From positions 1 to 64,000 of the forward strand of contig JAEYAU010000092.1 of the NCBI GenBank assembly GCA_023404705.1: DNA of 64,000 bases, written 5' to 3'. This document shows, in pieces, positions 43,313 to 51,532 of this stretch. The stretch's first letter is position 1. Each line of letters starts with the position of its first letter. The translations under genes and the position numbers were made by a program. Below the pieces are notes generated by a model. That model searched no databases. It saw only the letters and a list, made by a program, of their open reading frames with translations, and was not told the DNA's origin. Source of the stretch: Pseudomonadota bacterium. Lineage in GTDB: Bacteria > Pseudomonadota > Alphaproteobacteria > Rhizobiales > Xanthobacteraceae.

Positions 43313-44059
43313 TCAGGGCGTCGGCGGCAGATCCGGCCCGTTTCCTCCGGCGAGCTCCTCCAGCACGCGAGCGTCGGCGATATCCAGCTTGCGGCCTCGC
43401 ACCGTCACGCCGAGGCCGCTGAGGCGGGCGAGCTCGCGCGACAGGGTCTCGGGCGCCATCGCGAGCCGTGCCGCGAGCACCGCCTTGTCATAGGGAAGCT
43501 GGATCGGCCCGCGGACCTCGCGATGCATCGCGAGAATCCATCCAACCAGCCGTTGGAAGCTGGTGCGTGCGCGCAGGTTCTTCACCTCCCGCAGCAGGTC
43601 GTCCCAGCGCGCCGCGAGGTGCCGGTTCACGAAATCAGCGAATTCCCGCTCGGTCGCGAACAGCCTGCGGGCATCCGCGAGGCCGATGCGGCCCACGCAG
43701 GTTCTCTGCAGAACTCGCGCCGAGGTGAGCAGCGGTCCATCGCGGCAGATCGCGTCGACCGGCAGCAGAGTCGGTGCACGCTGGATGGTCAGCGTGATCT
43801 GCCGGCCCTCTGCGCTCGTGAAGATCTGGACGAGTCCTTCCAGCACCAGGAACAATGACTCGGCGGGCTCGCCTTCGCGGAGCAGCAGGCTACGCGCCGG
43901 GGCCTGCTCGATCGACGTTACGGCCAGAAGTGCATCAACCACCTTCGGTGACAAGGCGGCCAGCATCGGGCTGGCGCGGACCAGTTCGGACTTGCAATGC
44001 TCGGACGGACCGATGGGCGGTCCCGCGGCACTACGCATGAGGTGGAATCCGCGATCCAT
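43313..44059 (-). CDS. Crp/Fnr-family regulator, DNR/NnrR-like
   Basis: A 248-residue regulator: cyclic-nucleotide-binding-like sensor (LLLREGEPAESLFLVLEGLVQIF), dimer helix (LAARWDDLLREVKNLRA) and C-terminal winged helix (LPYDKAVLAARLAMAPETLSRELARL). The recognition helix ETLSR has the Glu, Ser and Arg that read TTGA half-sites. The N-terminal cysteine cluster of FNR is missing, so it is not an Fe-S oxygen sensor; a haem/NO-sensing DNR/NnrR type is more likely. It is divergent from another such regulator, with two boxes between them. Start MDRGFHLM has AGGGA upstream. Confidence 0.82.
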   Translation of the reverse strand: MDRGFHLMRSAAGPPIGPSEHCKSELVRASPMLAALSPKVVDALLAVTSIEQAPARSLLLREGEPAESLFLVLEGLVQIFTSAEGRQITLTIQRAPTLLPVDAICRDGPLLTSARVLQRTCVGRIGLADARRLFATEREFADFVNRHLAARWDDLLREVKNLRARTSFQRLVGWILAMHREVRGPIQLPYDKAVLAARLAMAPETLSRELARLSGLGVTVRGRKLDIADARVLEELAGGNGPDLPPTP

Positions 44060-44113
44060 GGTCCCTGGAAGTGGTGCTGGTAGGCAATATGCCCGTGCCG
44101 CGGCGTCACACGC

Positions 44114-44127
44114 TTGACCGCGGTCAA
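44114..44127. promoter_or_regulatory. FNR/DNR-type box TTGACCGCGGTCAA
   Basis: A perfect 14-bp palindrome in the space between the two divergent Crp/Fnr regulators, about 55 bases upstream of the minus-strand one. It suggests autoregulation or cross-regulation of the pair. Confidence 0.62.
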
Positions 44128-44161
44128 TCGCAATGCACGTCGGAGGCGGTCGGTGGCGAGT

Positions 44162-44175
44162 TTGACCTAGATCAA
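44162..44175. promoter_or_regulatory. FNR/DNR-type box TTGACCTAGATCAA
   Basis: Both halves match (TTGAC, ATCAA). It is 83 bases upstream of the ATG at 44259 (47 from the alternative GTG at 44223), and 35 bases from the preceding box. Two boxes in one intergenic region are a typical arrangement for cross-regulated regulators. Confidence 0.62.
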
Positions 44176-44258
44176 CGAATGCGTTGTCACGCCGCCTATA
44201 TTGCGATGACCTGGGGGAAAGCGTGAACCGCCCCCGAAGCGCGATCGAGAGAGCATTC

Positions 44259-45038
44259 ATGACCCGACGCGTCGAGCATTCTTCGAGTGTCCCGACACCC
44301 GTGGACCTGGCCGTCGTCTCCCGGATCGCGGTGTTCCGTGGTTTGAAGCCGGATACGATCCAGCGGATCGTGGCCCCCGCGACGGTCGCGACACTGCGCG
44401 AACGTGAGGTGCTGTTCCGGCAGGGCGATCCCGCGGCGGCCTTCTTCATCGTCGTGGAAGGCTGGGTGAAGCTCTATCGGATCACGCTTTCGGGCGAGGA
44501 GACCGTGATTCACGTCCTCACCAAGGGCGACAGCTTCGCCGAGGCGGTCGCGTTCACGGGAGCCTCCTATCCGGCCACCGCCGAAGCGGTGAGCGACGCT
44601 CGCGTCGTGCGTATCCCGGCCGACCACGTGGTGCGCTGCATCCGCGAGATGCCGGACATCGCGCTCGCCATGATCGCCTCCACCTCGCAGCATCTGCACC
44701 ACCTGGTGCAACAGGTCGAGCAGCTCAAGGCGCAGAGCGGCGTGCAGCGCGTGGCGGAGTTCCTCGCCGGGCTCTGTCCCGCCGAGCAGGGCTCCGGCAC
44801 GATCGCGCTGCCTTACGACAAGGTGCTGATCGCCGCGCGCCTCGGTCTCAAACCCGAATCGCTGTCGCGCGCCTTCGCCAAGCTGAGATCGTTCGGGGTC
44901 GACGTGCGGGCCTCGCATGTCGCGGTGCGCGACATCGCCAAGCTGCGGCAACTCGCGGCGGACGATCGCGGCGCGATCCGCGGCACGCTGCGGCTTCCCC
45001 AGCGCTCCGCCGAGCCGCTTGCGGCGCGTGGATCCTGA
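44259..45038 (+). CDS. Crp/Fnr-family regulator, DNR/NnrR-like (second)
   Basis: A 259-residue regulator: sensor (LFRQGDPAAAFFIVVEGWVKLYRITLSGEETVI), long dimer helix (LHHLVQQVEQLKAQSG) and winged helix (LPYDKVLIAARLGLKPESLSRAFAKL), with ESLSR for TTGA half-site recognition. No FNR-type N-terminal cysteines. It therefore groups with DNR/NNR-type NO regulators rather than FNR. ATG 44259 follows GAGAGAG; GTG 44223 after GGGGGAAAG is an alternative adding 12 residues. Likely targets include the boxes near 40473, 44114-44175 and 52371. Confidence 0.83.
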   Translation: MTRRVEHSSSVPTPVDLAVVSRIAVFRGLKPDTIQRIVAPATVATLREREVLFRQGDPAAAFFIVVEGWVKLYRITLSGEETVIHVLTKGDSFAEAVAFTGASYPATAEAVSDARVVRIPADHVVRCIREMPDIALAMIASTSQHLHHLVQQVEQLKAQSGVQRVAEFLAGLCPAEQGSGTIALPYDKVLIAARLGLKPESLSRAFAKLRSFGVDVRASHVAVRDIAKLRQLAADDRGAIRGTLRLPQRSAEPLAARGS

Positions 45039-45074
45039 GGGTGTGCGCCGCGCCAGGCGCGGCGCATGGGTTCG

Positions 45075-45461
45075 TCACTTCTTCTTTCCGTCTGCGCCAT
45101 ACTGCGCCAGGAAGGACCAGAGGTCATCGGCCTCCTTTTCGTTCTTGATGCCCGCAAAGACCATCTTGGTGCCCGGAATCTTCGCCTTCGGGTCCTTGAT
45201 GTATTCCTTGAAGCTCGCTTCGTTCCAGGTGATGCCCGAGTTCTTGTTGGCATCCGTGTAGTTGTAGTTCGCGACGGTGCCGGACTTGCGGTCTTGGAGG
45301 CCGTTGAGAATCGGCCCGACCTTGTTCTTGGCGGTCTCGCCGACATCGTGGCACGCCGAGCACTTCTTGAACGACGTGGCCCCGGCGGTCACGTCGCCCG
45401 CGAGGGCCGTGGCGGCCGAGGCCACCAGCGCGAACGAAACGGTTGCTGCAATCTTGAACAT
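45075..45461 (-). CDS. Periplasmic c-type cytochrome (cytochrome c2/c550-like)
   Basis: A 128-residue cytochrome with a cleavable signal peptide (MFKIAATVSFALVASAATALA, then GDVTAG). The haem site is KKCSACHDVG and the axial Met is expected in IPGTKMVFAGI, as in class I cytochrome c. It is a natural soluble electron donor for the CuA-containing haem-copper enzyme encoded at 49.8-52.3 kb. It is downstream of the bacteriohemerythrin gene on the same strand, 36 bases away. Confidence 0.92.
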   Translation of the reverse strand: MFKIAATVSFALVASAATALAGDVTAGATSFKKCSACHDVGETAKNKVGPILNGLQDRKSGTVANYNYTDANKNSGITWNEASFKEYIKDPKAKIPGTKMVFAGIKNEKEADDLWSFLAQYGADGKKK

Positions 45462-45497
45462 CTCTTTGCCTTCTCCTCTTGCTTGACGGTGAAACGG

Positions 45498-45902
45498 TCA
45501 GTGCGGGTGCGCGCCGAGCTTCTTGTGCAGGCGCGCGTCATGAGTCTCGAAGTGCCGCGCGAACCAGGCTTCGAGCCGGGTCGCGAGCGTGTCGCTGTCG
45601 AGCACCTCGGCATCCGCGAAGTCGTCCATGATGTCGCGGATCTCGTCAAGCAGACGCTCGTGGTCGGTCTTGTGCTGCGTGAGCTGATCATAGCTTCGCT
45701 CGCGCATGAAGCGCTCCTCGAGCGCGAAATGCATCGAGATGCCCTTGAACAGGTCGCCGAAAAACGCCTCCACCCGGATCTTCTCGTTCTTTCCGGCGAG
45801 CTCGTCATAGAGCCGGTTGATGAGCTCGATCAGCTCCTGATGCTCGTGATCGACCGCTTCGATCCCGACGCTGTACTGGGGCTTCCATTGCAGCAGTGGC
45901 AT
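45498..45902 (-). CDS. Bacteriohemerythrin
   Basis: A 134-residue stand-alone hemerythrin: WKPQYSVGIEAVDHEHQELIELIN, MHFALEERFM, HKTDHERLL and HFETHDARL give the full set of diiron ligands. Such proteins bind oxygen reversibly and may deliver it or remove it; NO binding is also reported for the family. It begins with the usual MPLLQW. It lies between the cytochrome c gene and a small exported protein, in the respiratory island. Confidence 0.9.
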   Translation of the reverse strand: MPLLQWKPQYSVGIEAVDHEHQELIELINRLYDELAGKNEKIRVEAFFGDLFKGISMHFALEERFMRERSYDQLTQHKTDHERLLDEIRDIMDDFADAEVLDSDTLATRLEAWFARHFETHDARLHKKLGAHPH

Positions 45903-45973
45903 GAGACCCTCGGGTCCTTTGGTTGACGCATGTTCTTGCCGGCCGACCGGTGGCCGCTTCGGCGGAACATGCG

Positions 45974-46477
45974 CTAGCGAAAGATGAACTCGCCGCTCTC
46001 TGCGCGGAAATCGATCACGAAAAGCTGGTCCGGAACAAGAGCGACGCGGCCGGCGCGCTGGTGGTCGAAGCCTTCCTGGCGCGGCGTGTCGCGCATGCGC
46101 ACCGCGATCTCGTGGGCGCCGGCCGGCACCACGAAGCGCTCGTAGACGCGCGAGGGCCCGTCGCCCGCGATGCCGGTGGGCGGCAGCGCGGCGCGCAGCA
46201 CCGACTTGCCGTCGATGTCGAGCTCGACATGCAGCGGGCGGCGGCCGCGCGGGCACTCCTCGACGCGGCGCATGTTGGGCGGCAGCTTGGCGATCTCGGC
46301 GGGTGAGAGGCGCCGGCATTCGGCCTTGCGGTCGGCGCCGTGCACGAAGGTGAGCATGACGATCGCCGTGTCGGGCGGCGTCTGCCGGTAGACGGGGCGG
46401 TTAGCGAAGGCCGTTACGCCCGCGAACAGTGCGAGGATGATGAGGAACTGGGCGAGCGTGCGCGCCATACCGATCAT
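45974..46477 (-). CDS. Conserved exported protein of unknown function
   Basis: A 167-residue protein I do not recognise. An N-terminal hydrophobic segment (LAQFLIILALFAGVTAF) is a signal peptide or anchor. The rest is a beta-rich soluble domain with two cysteines, AECRRLSP and EECPRGRR, ending in LFVIDFRAESGEFIFR. Its start overlaps the stop of the cytochrome b-ferredoxin-FlpD gene (ATGA), so it is co-translated with it and may be an accessory subunit of that complex. Confidence 0.7.
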   Translation of the reverse strand: MIGMARTLAQFLIILALFAGVTAFANRPVYRQTPPDTAIVMLTFVHGADRKAECRRLSPAEIAKLPPNMRRVEECPRGRRPLHVELDIDGKSVLRAALPPTGIAGDGPSRVYERFVVPAGAHEIAVRMRDTPRQEGFDHQRAGRVALVPDQLFVIDFRAESGEFIFR

Positions 46478-48066
46478 GGCGCGGTTCCTTCCGGCACGCG
46501 TTGCGGGGCGCTCGCCGGGGCGGGCGCGACCGAGGGCCGCGACTTGTGCATGACCGGCGGCGGCAGGGCCGCGACCTCTGCCGTGAAGGCGGCGCGCTCG
46601 CGCTCGAAGCGGGCGATCTCCAGGGCGGAGGCCCAGATCGTCTTCAGCCGCTCGCGCGGCACGCGGGCGCGCAAATAAGGATCGCGCGTTCCGGCGAAGC
46701 GCTGCTCGGTCCAGGCGACGCCGAGCCGGTTGTAACAGGCGCTCTCCGAGCAGCCCGCGACCACCACGCCCTCGGCGAGCTTGCGGCTGAGCACGTAGTC
46801 GATCATCGAGGGCGGCACCATGGCGACGCAGGGGACCGGCACGACACCATCGGTGCCGCCGGCGCCGCCGCCGTGCTCACAGGCGAACACCAGCGCGCGG
46901 GCAGGGCCGGTGAGCTGGTCGGACGCTGCATGGGTGCGCTCGCGCAGCTCGCGCAGCGAATATTCCGGCAGGTCGATGCCGGTCTTGAGCTCCGCGGTGC
47001 GTCGGAACGGCGTCGAGGAGGGGCAGGAGCCGGTGCAGATGCCGCAGGAGACGCAGAGCGAGGGATTGACCTGGGCTTCCGTCGGGAAGGGCAGGTCATC
47101 GCTGCGCTTCACCATGCGGATCGCCTCGTAGGGGCAATCCTCGGCGCAGCGTCCGCAGCCGTTGCAGTGCTCGAGCGTGACCTCGGCGGCTTTAGCTCGC
47201 CGCAGCGGCGGCAGCCAGGGCATGAGACCGAGCATGACCGAGAAGGCGGCGAGGAAGCCCCAGACCGCGCCTTTGCCCCAGAGATCCGTGAGCGGGTAGA
47301 GCGGCAGGAAGAACCAGTCGAGTCCGACCTCGACGGGTGCGCGCGCGAGATCGACCTGGCCTTGCGAGAGCGCGGGCTTCCACAGCGAGACCGCGACCAG
47401 CGCGGCGAGCGTCATCAGCGCGAGCGCGCGCGGCGGATTCACCTTCGGGCGCGAGATGCGCAGGATGTGCACCCACATGATGAACAGCAGGAACAGCGGC
47501 ACCGCGATGTGCATGAACACCATGAGGCTGAAGAAGCGGCTGGTGAGCGTGCCGGTGGCGACGAAATTACGCGCGATCGGCTCGCCGAAGATCGGCAGCC
47601 AGTCGAGCAGCTCGGAGGTGACGAGGGCGACGTACTGGGCGAGCTTGTCCCAGACCAGCCAATAGCCCGTGATGCCCGAGGCATAGAGCAGCCAGATGAT
47701 CGGCAGGCCGGTGAGCCAGGAGAAGAAGCGGGCGCCGCGGTAATGGTCGTAGGCGAACTCGCGCAACAGATGCGTCACCACCATCACGACCATCAGGTCG
47801 GAGGCGTAGCGGTGCAGGCTGCGCATCACGCCGGCGTGGAACCAGTAGTTCCGGCTGATGGTCTCGACCGACTGATAGGCCTGCTCGATGCCGGTATCGA
47901 AGAAGATGAACAGATAGATGCCGGTGACCGCGACCACCCAGAAGAAGAAGAAGCCGAGCGCGCCGAGCTGCGCCAGCGGATTGAGGGCGGGGCCGAACAG
48001 GCGTTCGAACGGCCGTTCGATCGCCTCGAAGCCGTAGCGGAGGACCTTGCGTAGGAAAGCGATCAC
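46474..48066 (-). CDS. Cytochrome b - 2x[4Fe-4S] ferredoxin - FlpD/MvhD-like fusion
   Basis: A 530-residue three-part protein. The first ~290 residues are cytochrome b/b6: two haems are indicated by His pairs 14 apart (LHRYASDLMVVMVVTH and MHIAVPLFLLFIMWVH), and DWFFLPLY recalls the PEWY quinol-site loop. Then CNGCGRCAEDCP and CVSCGICTGSCP form two [4Fe-4S] clusters. The last ~170 residues resemble the FlpD/MvhD iron-sulfur subunit (FACEHGG, VPCVAMV, VVAGCSESACYNRLG). It could link quinol, ferredoxin and a partner protein. GTG 48066 is chosen (GGAGACACAG before it); GTG 48120 would overlap SCO. Confidence 0.85.
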   Translation of the reverse strand: MIAFLRKVLRYGFEAIERPFERLFGPALNPLAQLGALGFFFFWVVAVTGIYLFIFFDTGIEQAYQSVETISRNYWFHAGVMRSLHRYASDLMVVMVVTHLLREFAYDHYRGARFFSWLTGLPIIWLLYASGITGYWLVWDKLAQYVALVTSELLDWLPIFGEPIARNFVATGTLTSRFFSLMVFMHIAVPLFLLFIMWVHILRISRPKVNPPRALALMTLAALVAVSLWKPALSQGQVDLARAPVEVGLDWFFLPLYPLTDLWGKGAVWGFLAAFSVMLGLMPWLPPLRRAKAAEVTLEHCNGCGRCAEDCPYEAIRMVKRSDDLPFPTEAQVNPSLCVSCGICTGSCPSSTPFRRTAELKTGIDLPEYSLRELRERTHAASDQLTGPARALVFACEHGGGAGGTDGVVPVPCVAMVPPSMIDYVLSRKLAEGVVVAGCSESACYNRLGVAWTEQRFAGTRDPYLRARVPRERLKTIWASALEIARFERERAAFTAEVAALPPPVMHKSRPSVAPAPASAPQRVPEGTAP

Positions 48067-48091
48067 CTGTGTCTCCGGTGCGATGCGGGGG

Positions 48092-48901
48092 TCATGCGGC
48101 GCCTCGCGCGCGCCCGGCACGTCGCCATTCGCGCAGGAGCAGGCCGCCCATCAGCAAGAGGGAAATGGCCGCGATCACGCTGCCGAACGTCAGGCCGTAG
48201 TCGATGCGGTAGCGCCCCAATCCCGGATCGTAGATCGTGCAGATGAACTTGATGCGGTCGATCAAGCCGTTGAACGTGAAGCTTGTCGTGGTGCCGTAGA
48301 CCACGTCCTTGAGCGGCTCCATGAACATCTGGATGGGGAAATCCTCGCCGTAGACGTGGCGATAGATCCTGCCGTCGCGATCGAGGATCGTGGTCTGCGT
48401 CACGTGGTCGAAGCCGCCGGCGGCGGTCGCATAGCTGAAGCCGAGCTCGCGCAGCAGCACCGCGATGGTCGCGGGATCGCCGCTCGCGAGGCGCCAGTTG
48501 TCGAAGCGCACGCCCTGGGCGGACGCGAACTGGGTGAGACGGGCCGGCGTGTCGTTGCGGGCGTCGAAGCCGATGGTGAGGACAGTGAACTGATCGGCGC
48601 CGAACATGCGGCGCGCCTCGCCGACCGCGTCGATCAGGTGCTGGGTCGTGACCGGGCAGACCGAGGCGCACGCCGTGTAGACGAGGCTGATCACCAGCGG
48701 CTTGCCGCGCAGGCTGTCGAGCCGCAGGGGCGCGCCCTTCTGGTCGGTCAAGACGTGGTTGCCGAGGGTGCGGCCGATGGCGGCCTGGCTGCGCTCGACG
48801 GCCTGACGCGGATCGAGGCGCGCCTCGCGCGGCTCCGCCGCGTACGCAATGCCGGCGAGCCCGAGAACGAGCCCGGCCGCGACCGCGAGTGCGCGTGTCA
48901 T
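48092..48901 (-). CDS. SCO1/SenC copper chaperone
   Basis: A 269-residue thioredoxin-fold protein with a signal peptide (MTRALAVAAGLVLGLAGIAYA), copper ligands CASVCPVT and a distal His in GGFDHVTQTT, plus an unusual C-terminal membrane segment (FGSVIAAISLLLMGGLLLREW). It loads the CuA centre of subunit II of the haem-copper enzyme. It overlaps ctaB by ATGA and is followed by the cytochrome b fusion. Confidence 0.9.
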   Translation of the reverse strand: MTRALAVAAGLVLGLAGIAYAAEPREARLDPRQAVERSQAAIGRTLGNHVLTDQKGAPLRLDSLRGKPLVISLVYTACASVCPVTTQHLIDAVGEARRMFGADQFTVLTIGFDARNDTPARLTQFASAQGVRFDNWRLASGDPATIAVLLRELGFSYATAAGGFDHVTQTTILDRDGRIYRHVYGEDFPIQMFMEPLKDVVYGTTTSFTFNGLIDRIKFICTIYDPGLGRYRIDYGLTFGSVIAAISLLLMGGLLLREWRRAGRARGAA

Positions 48902-49770
48902 GGCCGGGTCCCGAAGATCCCGTCGAGCACGACGCCGAGCACCAGCAATGCGAGCTGCAGCAGGGAGGCGAAGAAGTTCGCCATGGCGTTCTGCTTGGTC
49001 GGTGCGCGGTGCAACTGGATGCTCTTCCAGAGGAAGAATGCGCCGCCGCTCGCGGCGCCGAGGCCATAGAGCGCGCCGAGGCCGTACCAGAGCGGCACCA
49101 GCGAGATTGCGGTCAGCGCGGCCGTGTGGCTGAGCACCGCCGATGTCCAGGCGCGCGCCGGCACCACGATCGGCAGCATCGGCACGCCTGCCTTGGCATA
49201 GTCCTCGCCCTTCGCGGCGGCCAAGCTCCAGAAGTGCGGCGGCGTCCACAGGAACAGCACGACGGCGAGGACCACCGGCACGAGCTGCGGCGCCGGGTCG
49301 ACGGCCGCCGCGCCGGCCAGCACCGCGAAGCTGCCGGCGAGTCCGCCGACCACGATGTTCCAGGTGCTGCGGCGCTTCAGCCACACCGTGTAGACGATGC
49401 CGTACGTGAAGGCGCCGAGAAAGACGAAAGCGGCCGCCATGCCGCCGCCGACCGCCCAGGCGAGGGCGAGGGAGGCTGCGAGCAGCGCGAGGAAGGCGGC
49501 GAGCCACCAGGGACTCGCCGCAAAGGCGCCGCTCGCGAAGGGACGCGACTTCGTCCGCCGCATGTGACGGTCGAGGTCGCGGTCATAGTAGTGATTGAAG
49601 GCGCCGGCTGCGCCGGACGCGCCGAGCACGGCGAGCGACAGGCCGAGCGCCTGCCACCAGGTCGGGGCAGGGCCGCTTGTCGCTGCCATGCCAGCGAGCG
49701 CGCTCGCCGCGATCGCTATTCCGATCCTGAGCTTCAGGAGCGAAACCGTCATGCGGACCGCGGCGAGCAT
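48898..49770 (-). CDS. ctaB: Protohaem IX farnesyltransferase (haem O synthase)
   Basis: A 290-residue UbiA-family membrane prenyltransferase making haem O from haem B. The first Asp-rich motif is NHYYDRDLDRHMRRTKSRP; the second region is GVYTV-like YAKAGVPMLPIV. About nine hydrophobic segments. GGAGAAG precedes the ATG. It sits between subunit I and SCO of the haem-copper gene set and would feed CtaA, so the enzyme made here probably uses haem A. Confidence 0.92.
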   Translation of the reverse strand: MLAAVRMTVSLLKLRIGIAIAASALAGMAATSGPAPTWWQALGLSLAVLGASGAAGAFNHYYDRDLDRHMRRTKSRPFASGAFAASPWWLAAFLALLAASLALAWAVGGGMAAAFVFLGAFTYGIVYTVWLKRRSTWNIVVGGLAGSFAVLAGAAAVDPAPQLVPVVLAVVLFLWTPPHFWSLAAAKGEDYAKAGVPMLPIVVPARAWTSAVLSHTAALTAISLVPLWYGLGALYGLGAASGGAFFLWKSIQLHRAPTKQNAMANFFASLLQLALLVLGVVLDGIFGTRP

Positions 49771-49807
49771 TTGTCTTCTCCGTCATCAATCGGGGGTGCA
49801 GGAAAGA

Positions 49808-51529
49808 TCAGCGGAACAGCCAGAGTTCCGAGAGATATTTCCAGTTGATGAAGTAGTAGAGGACGAACGACACGAAGAAGATGGTGACGAGCACGATCGT
49901 GCCCGGCAGCTTCACCGTGGCGTGGCTCCCGTAGTGCGAGGCGGCGGCGCCGCCGCCCTGATGGAGCGGGAAGGTGAGCTTGTGCCCGGCCGTGATCTTC
50001 TTGCCGAACAGCACGGTGCCGACCACCACCACCACGTAGATGACGCCGCCCGCCGCCGCGAGGATCGCGAACACGCCGTTCAGTCCCATCATCAGGAAGG
50101 CGCCGGCCGAGTGCGCGAAGGAGATCGTCGCGTCACTGAAGGTGATGTCCCAGTGACGGCGTGGCACGCCGAGGGTGCCCGCGCCCATCATGAACATCGA
50201 GATGCCGGCGGCGCCGATGCCGAACACATAGGGCTGCAGCTTGGCGAGCTTCGGCCACACGATCTCGCGCTGGAAGATCAAGGGGAGCACCAGGTAGGTG
50301 CCGCCCATGAAGGCGAGCGTGGTGCCGGCGACGACCGTGCCGTGGAAGTGGCCCGGCACGTAGATCGTGTTGTGCATCAGCACGTTGAGCTGCTCGGTGC
50401 CGAGCACCACGCCGGAGATGCCGCCGATGAAGCCGAACATCACGAGCGAGAGGAACATGGCCGCGAAGGCCGGGTTGCCCCACGGTGCCTTGCGCAGCCA
50501 CTCGAACACGCCCTTGGTGTAGCCGTTCTTGCGCTGGGCGGCTTCGATCGCGCCCGGCACGGTGAGGCCGTGGATCATCGATCCGAGCACCGCGAGATAC
50601 ATCATGTAGCTGGTATTGACGATCTTCCAGCTCGCCGTCATGCCGGGCTCGGCGAGCAGGTGATGCGCCGAGGCGAGCTGCAGGAACAGGATGTAGAGGA
50701 AGAACGCGGTGCGGCTCACCTTCTCGGAGAGCGGCTTGGCGCCGAGCAGCAGGGCCACCGTGAGATACCAGATCGAGACATGCGCCGAGACGTTGATCTG
50801 TTGCGACGAGTGACCCATCGCCCACCAGACGACCTTGTACATCAGCGGGTCGATGTCGCCGATCCATCCGAGCGACCAGAGCCAGGTCGGGATCAGGATG
50901 ATGGCGCCGGACGCGATGGTGAAGACTGCGATGATCGCGGCCGTCAGCGCGCCGAAGGTCACGAGCGGCATGGAGCCCTGATAGGTCTGCTCCTCCTTGG
51001 CGACCGCGAGGGTCGCGAAGAAGATGCCGACACCGATCAGCGCGCCGACGGCGAACAGGATCAGCCCCAGATAGAAGTTGGATTTCGCCATCATCGGCGG
51101 ATAGGACGTGAACATCACGCTCGATTCGCCGCGCAGCACCTCGACATTGGTGAGCACGGCACCCACCACCATCAGCACGAAGCCGAGCCAGGCGATCTTC
51201 GGTGCGGGCAGGCGGCAGTTGAGCAGGACCGCGGAGGCGAAGTAGAGCACCGCGATCTCGAAGAAGATGATCCAGAACAGCAGCACATTGGCGCCGTGTC
51301 CGGTGAGCACGAGGTAGAACCACTCGGCCGGCAGCAGGTGAACGGCCGGCCAGCGTGTGAGCGCGACCAGCAGGCCCATGAGGCCGCCGAGCGCCAGGAA
51401 GATCACGGCCGCGACCGCATTGGCCTTGATCAGCGCTTGCGCCGCGGCGTCGACTTTGAGTCCCGTGTAGGGACAGGTGCGGAAATCCGCGGCTCTGCCG
51501 CCGACACCGACGATGGTTTCAGCAGTCAT
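49808..51529 (-). CDS. Haem-copper oxidoreductase subunit I lacking the active-site tyrosine (candidate NO reductase, eNOR-like)
   Basis: A 573-residue membrane protein of the haem-copper superfamily. All six metal-ligand histidines are visible: H78 (TGHGANVLLF), H240 (WWAMGHSSQQINV), H289-H290 (SAHHLLAEPG) and H394/H396 (VPGHFHGTVV). Oxygen reductases have His-Pro-x-Val-Tyr in helix VI with a cross-linked Tyr; here the motif is His-Ser-Ser-Gln-Gln, with Gln244 at the Tyr position. The tyrosine is needed for four-electron oxygen chemistry, so an NO reductase is more likely. ctaA/ctaB suggest an A-type haem. GGGAGATAAGAT precedes the ATG. Confidence 0.85.
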   Translation of the reverse strand: MTAETIVGVGGRAADFRTCPYTGLKVDAAAQALIKANAVAAVIFLALGGLMGLLVALTRWPAVHLLPAEWFYLVLTGHGANVLLFWIIFFEIAVLYFASAVLLNCRLPAPKIAWLGFVLMVVGAVLTNVEVLRGESSVMFTSYPPMMAKSNFYLGLILFAVGALIGVGIFFATLAVAKEEQTYQGSMPLVTFGALTAAIIAVFTIASGAIILIPTWLWSLGWIGDIDPLMYKVVWWAMGHSSQQINVSAHVSIWYLTVALLLGAKPLSEKVSRTAFFLYILFLQLASAHHLLAEPGMTASWKIVNTSYMMYLAVLGSMIHGLTVPGAIEAAQRKNGYTKGVFEWLRKAPWGNPAFAAMFLSLVMFGFIGGISGVVLGTEQLNVLMHNTIYVPGHFHGTVVAGTTLAFMGGTYLVLPLIFQREIVWPKLAKLQPYVFGIGAAGISMFMMGAGTLGVPRRHWDITFSDATISFAHSAGAFLMMGLNGVFAILAAAGGVIYVVVVVGTVLFGKKITAGHKLTFPLHQGGGAAASHYGSHATVKLPGTIVLVTIFFVSFVLYYFINWKYLSELWLFR

Positions 51530-51532
51530 ATC

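Noticed and set aside
43313..44059. Calling this regulator FNR
   Set aside because: The N-terminal cysteine cluster needed for the oxygen-sensing Fe-S centre is missing; only the DNA-reading residues match.
49808..51529. Simple annotation as an aa3-type cytochrome c oxidase
   Set aside because: The helix-VI His-Pro-x-Val-Tyr motif is replaced by His-Ser-Ser-Gln-Gln, so proven oxygen-reductase chemistry cannot be assumed.
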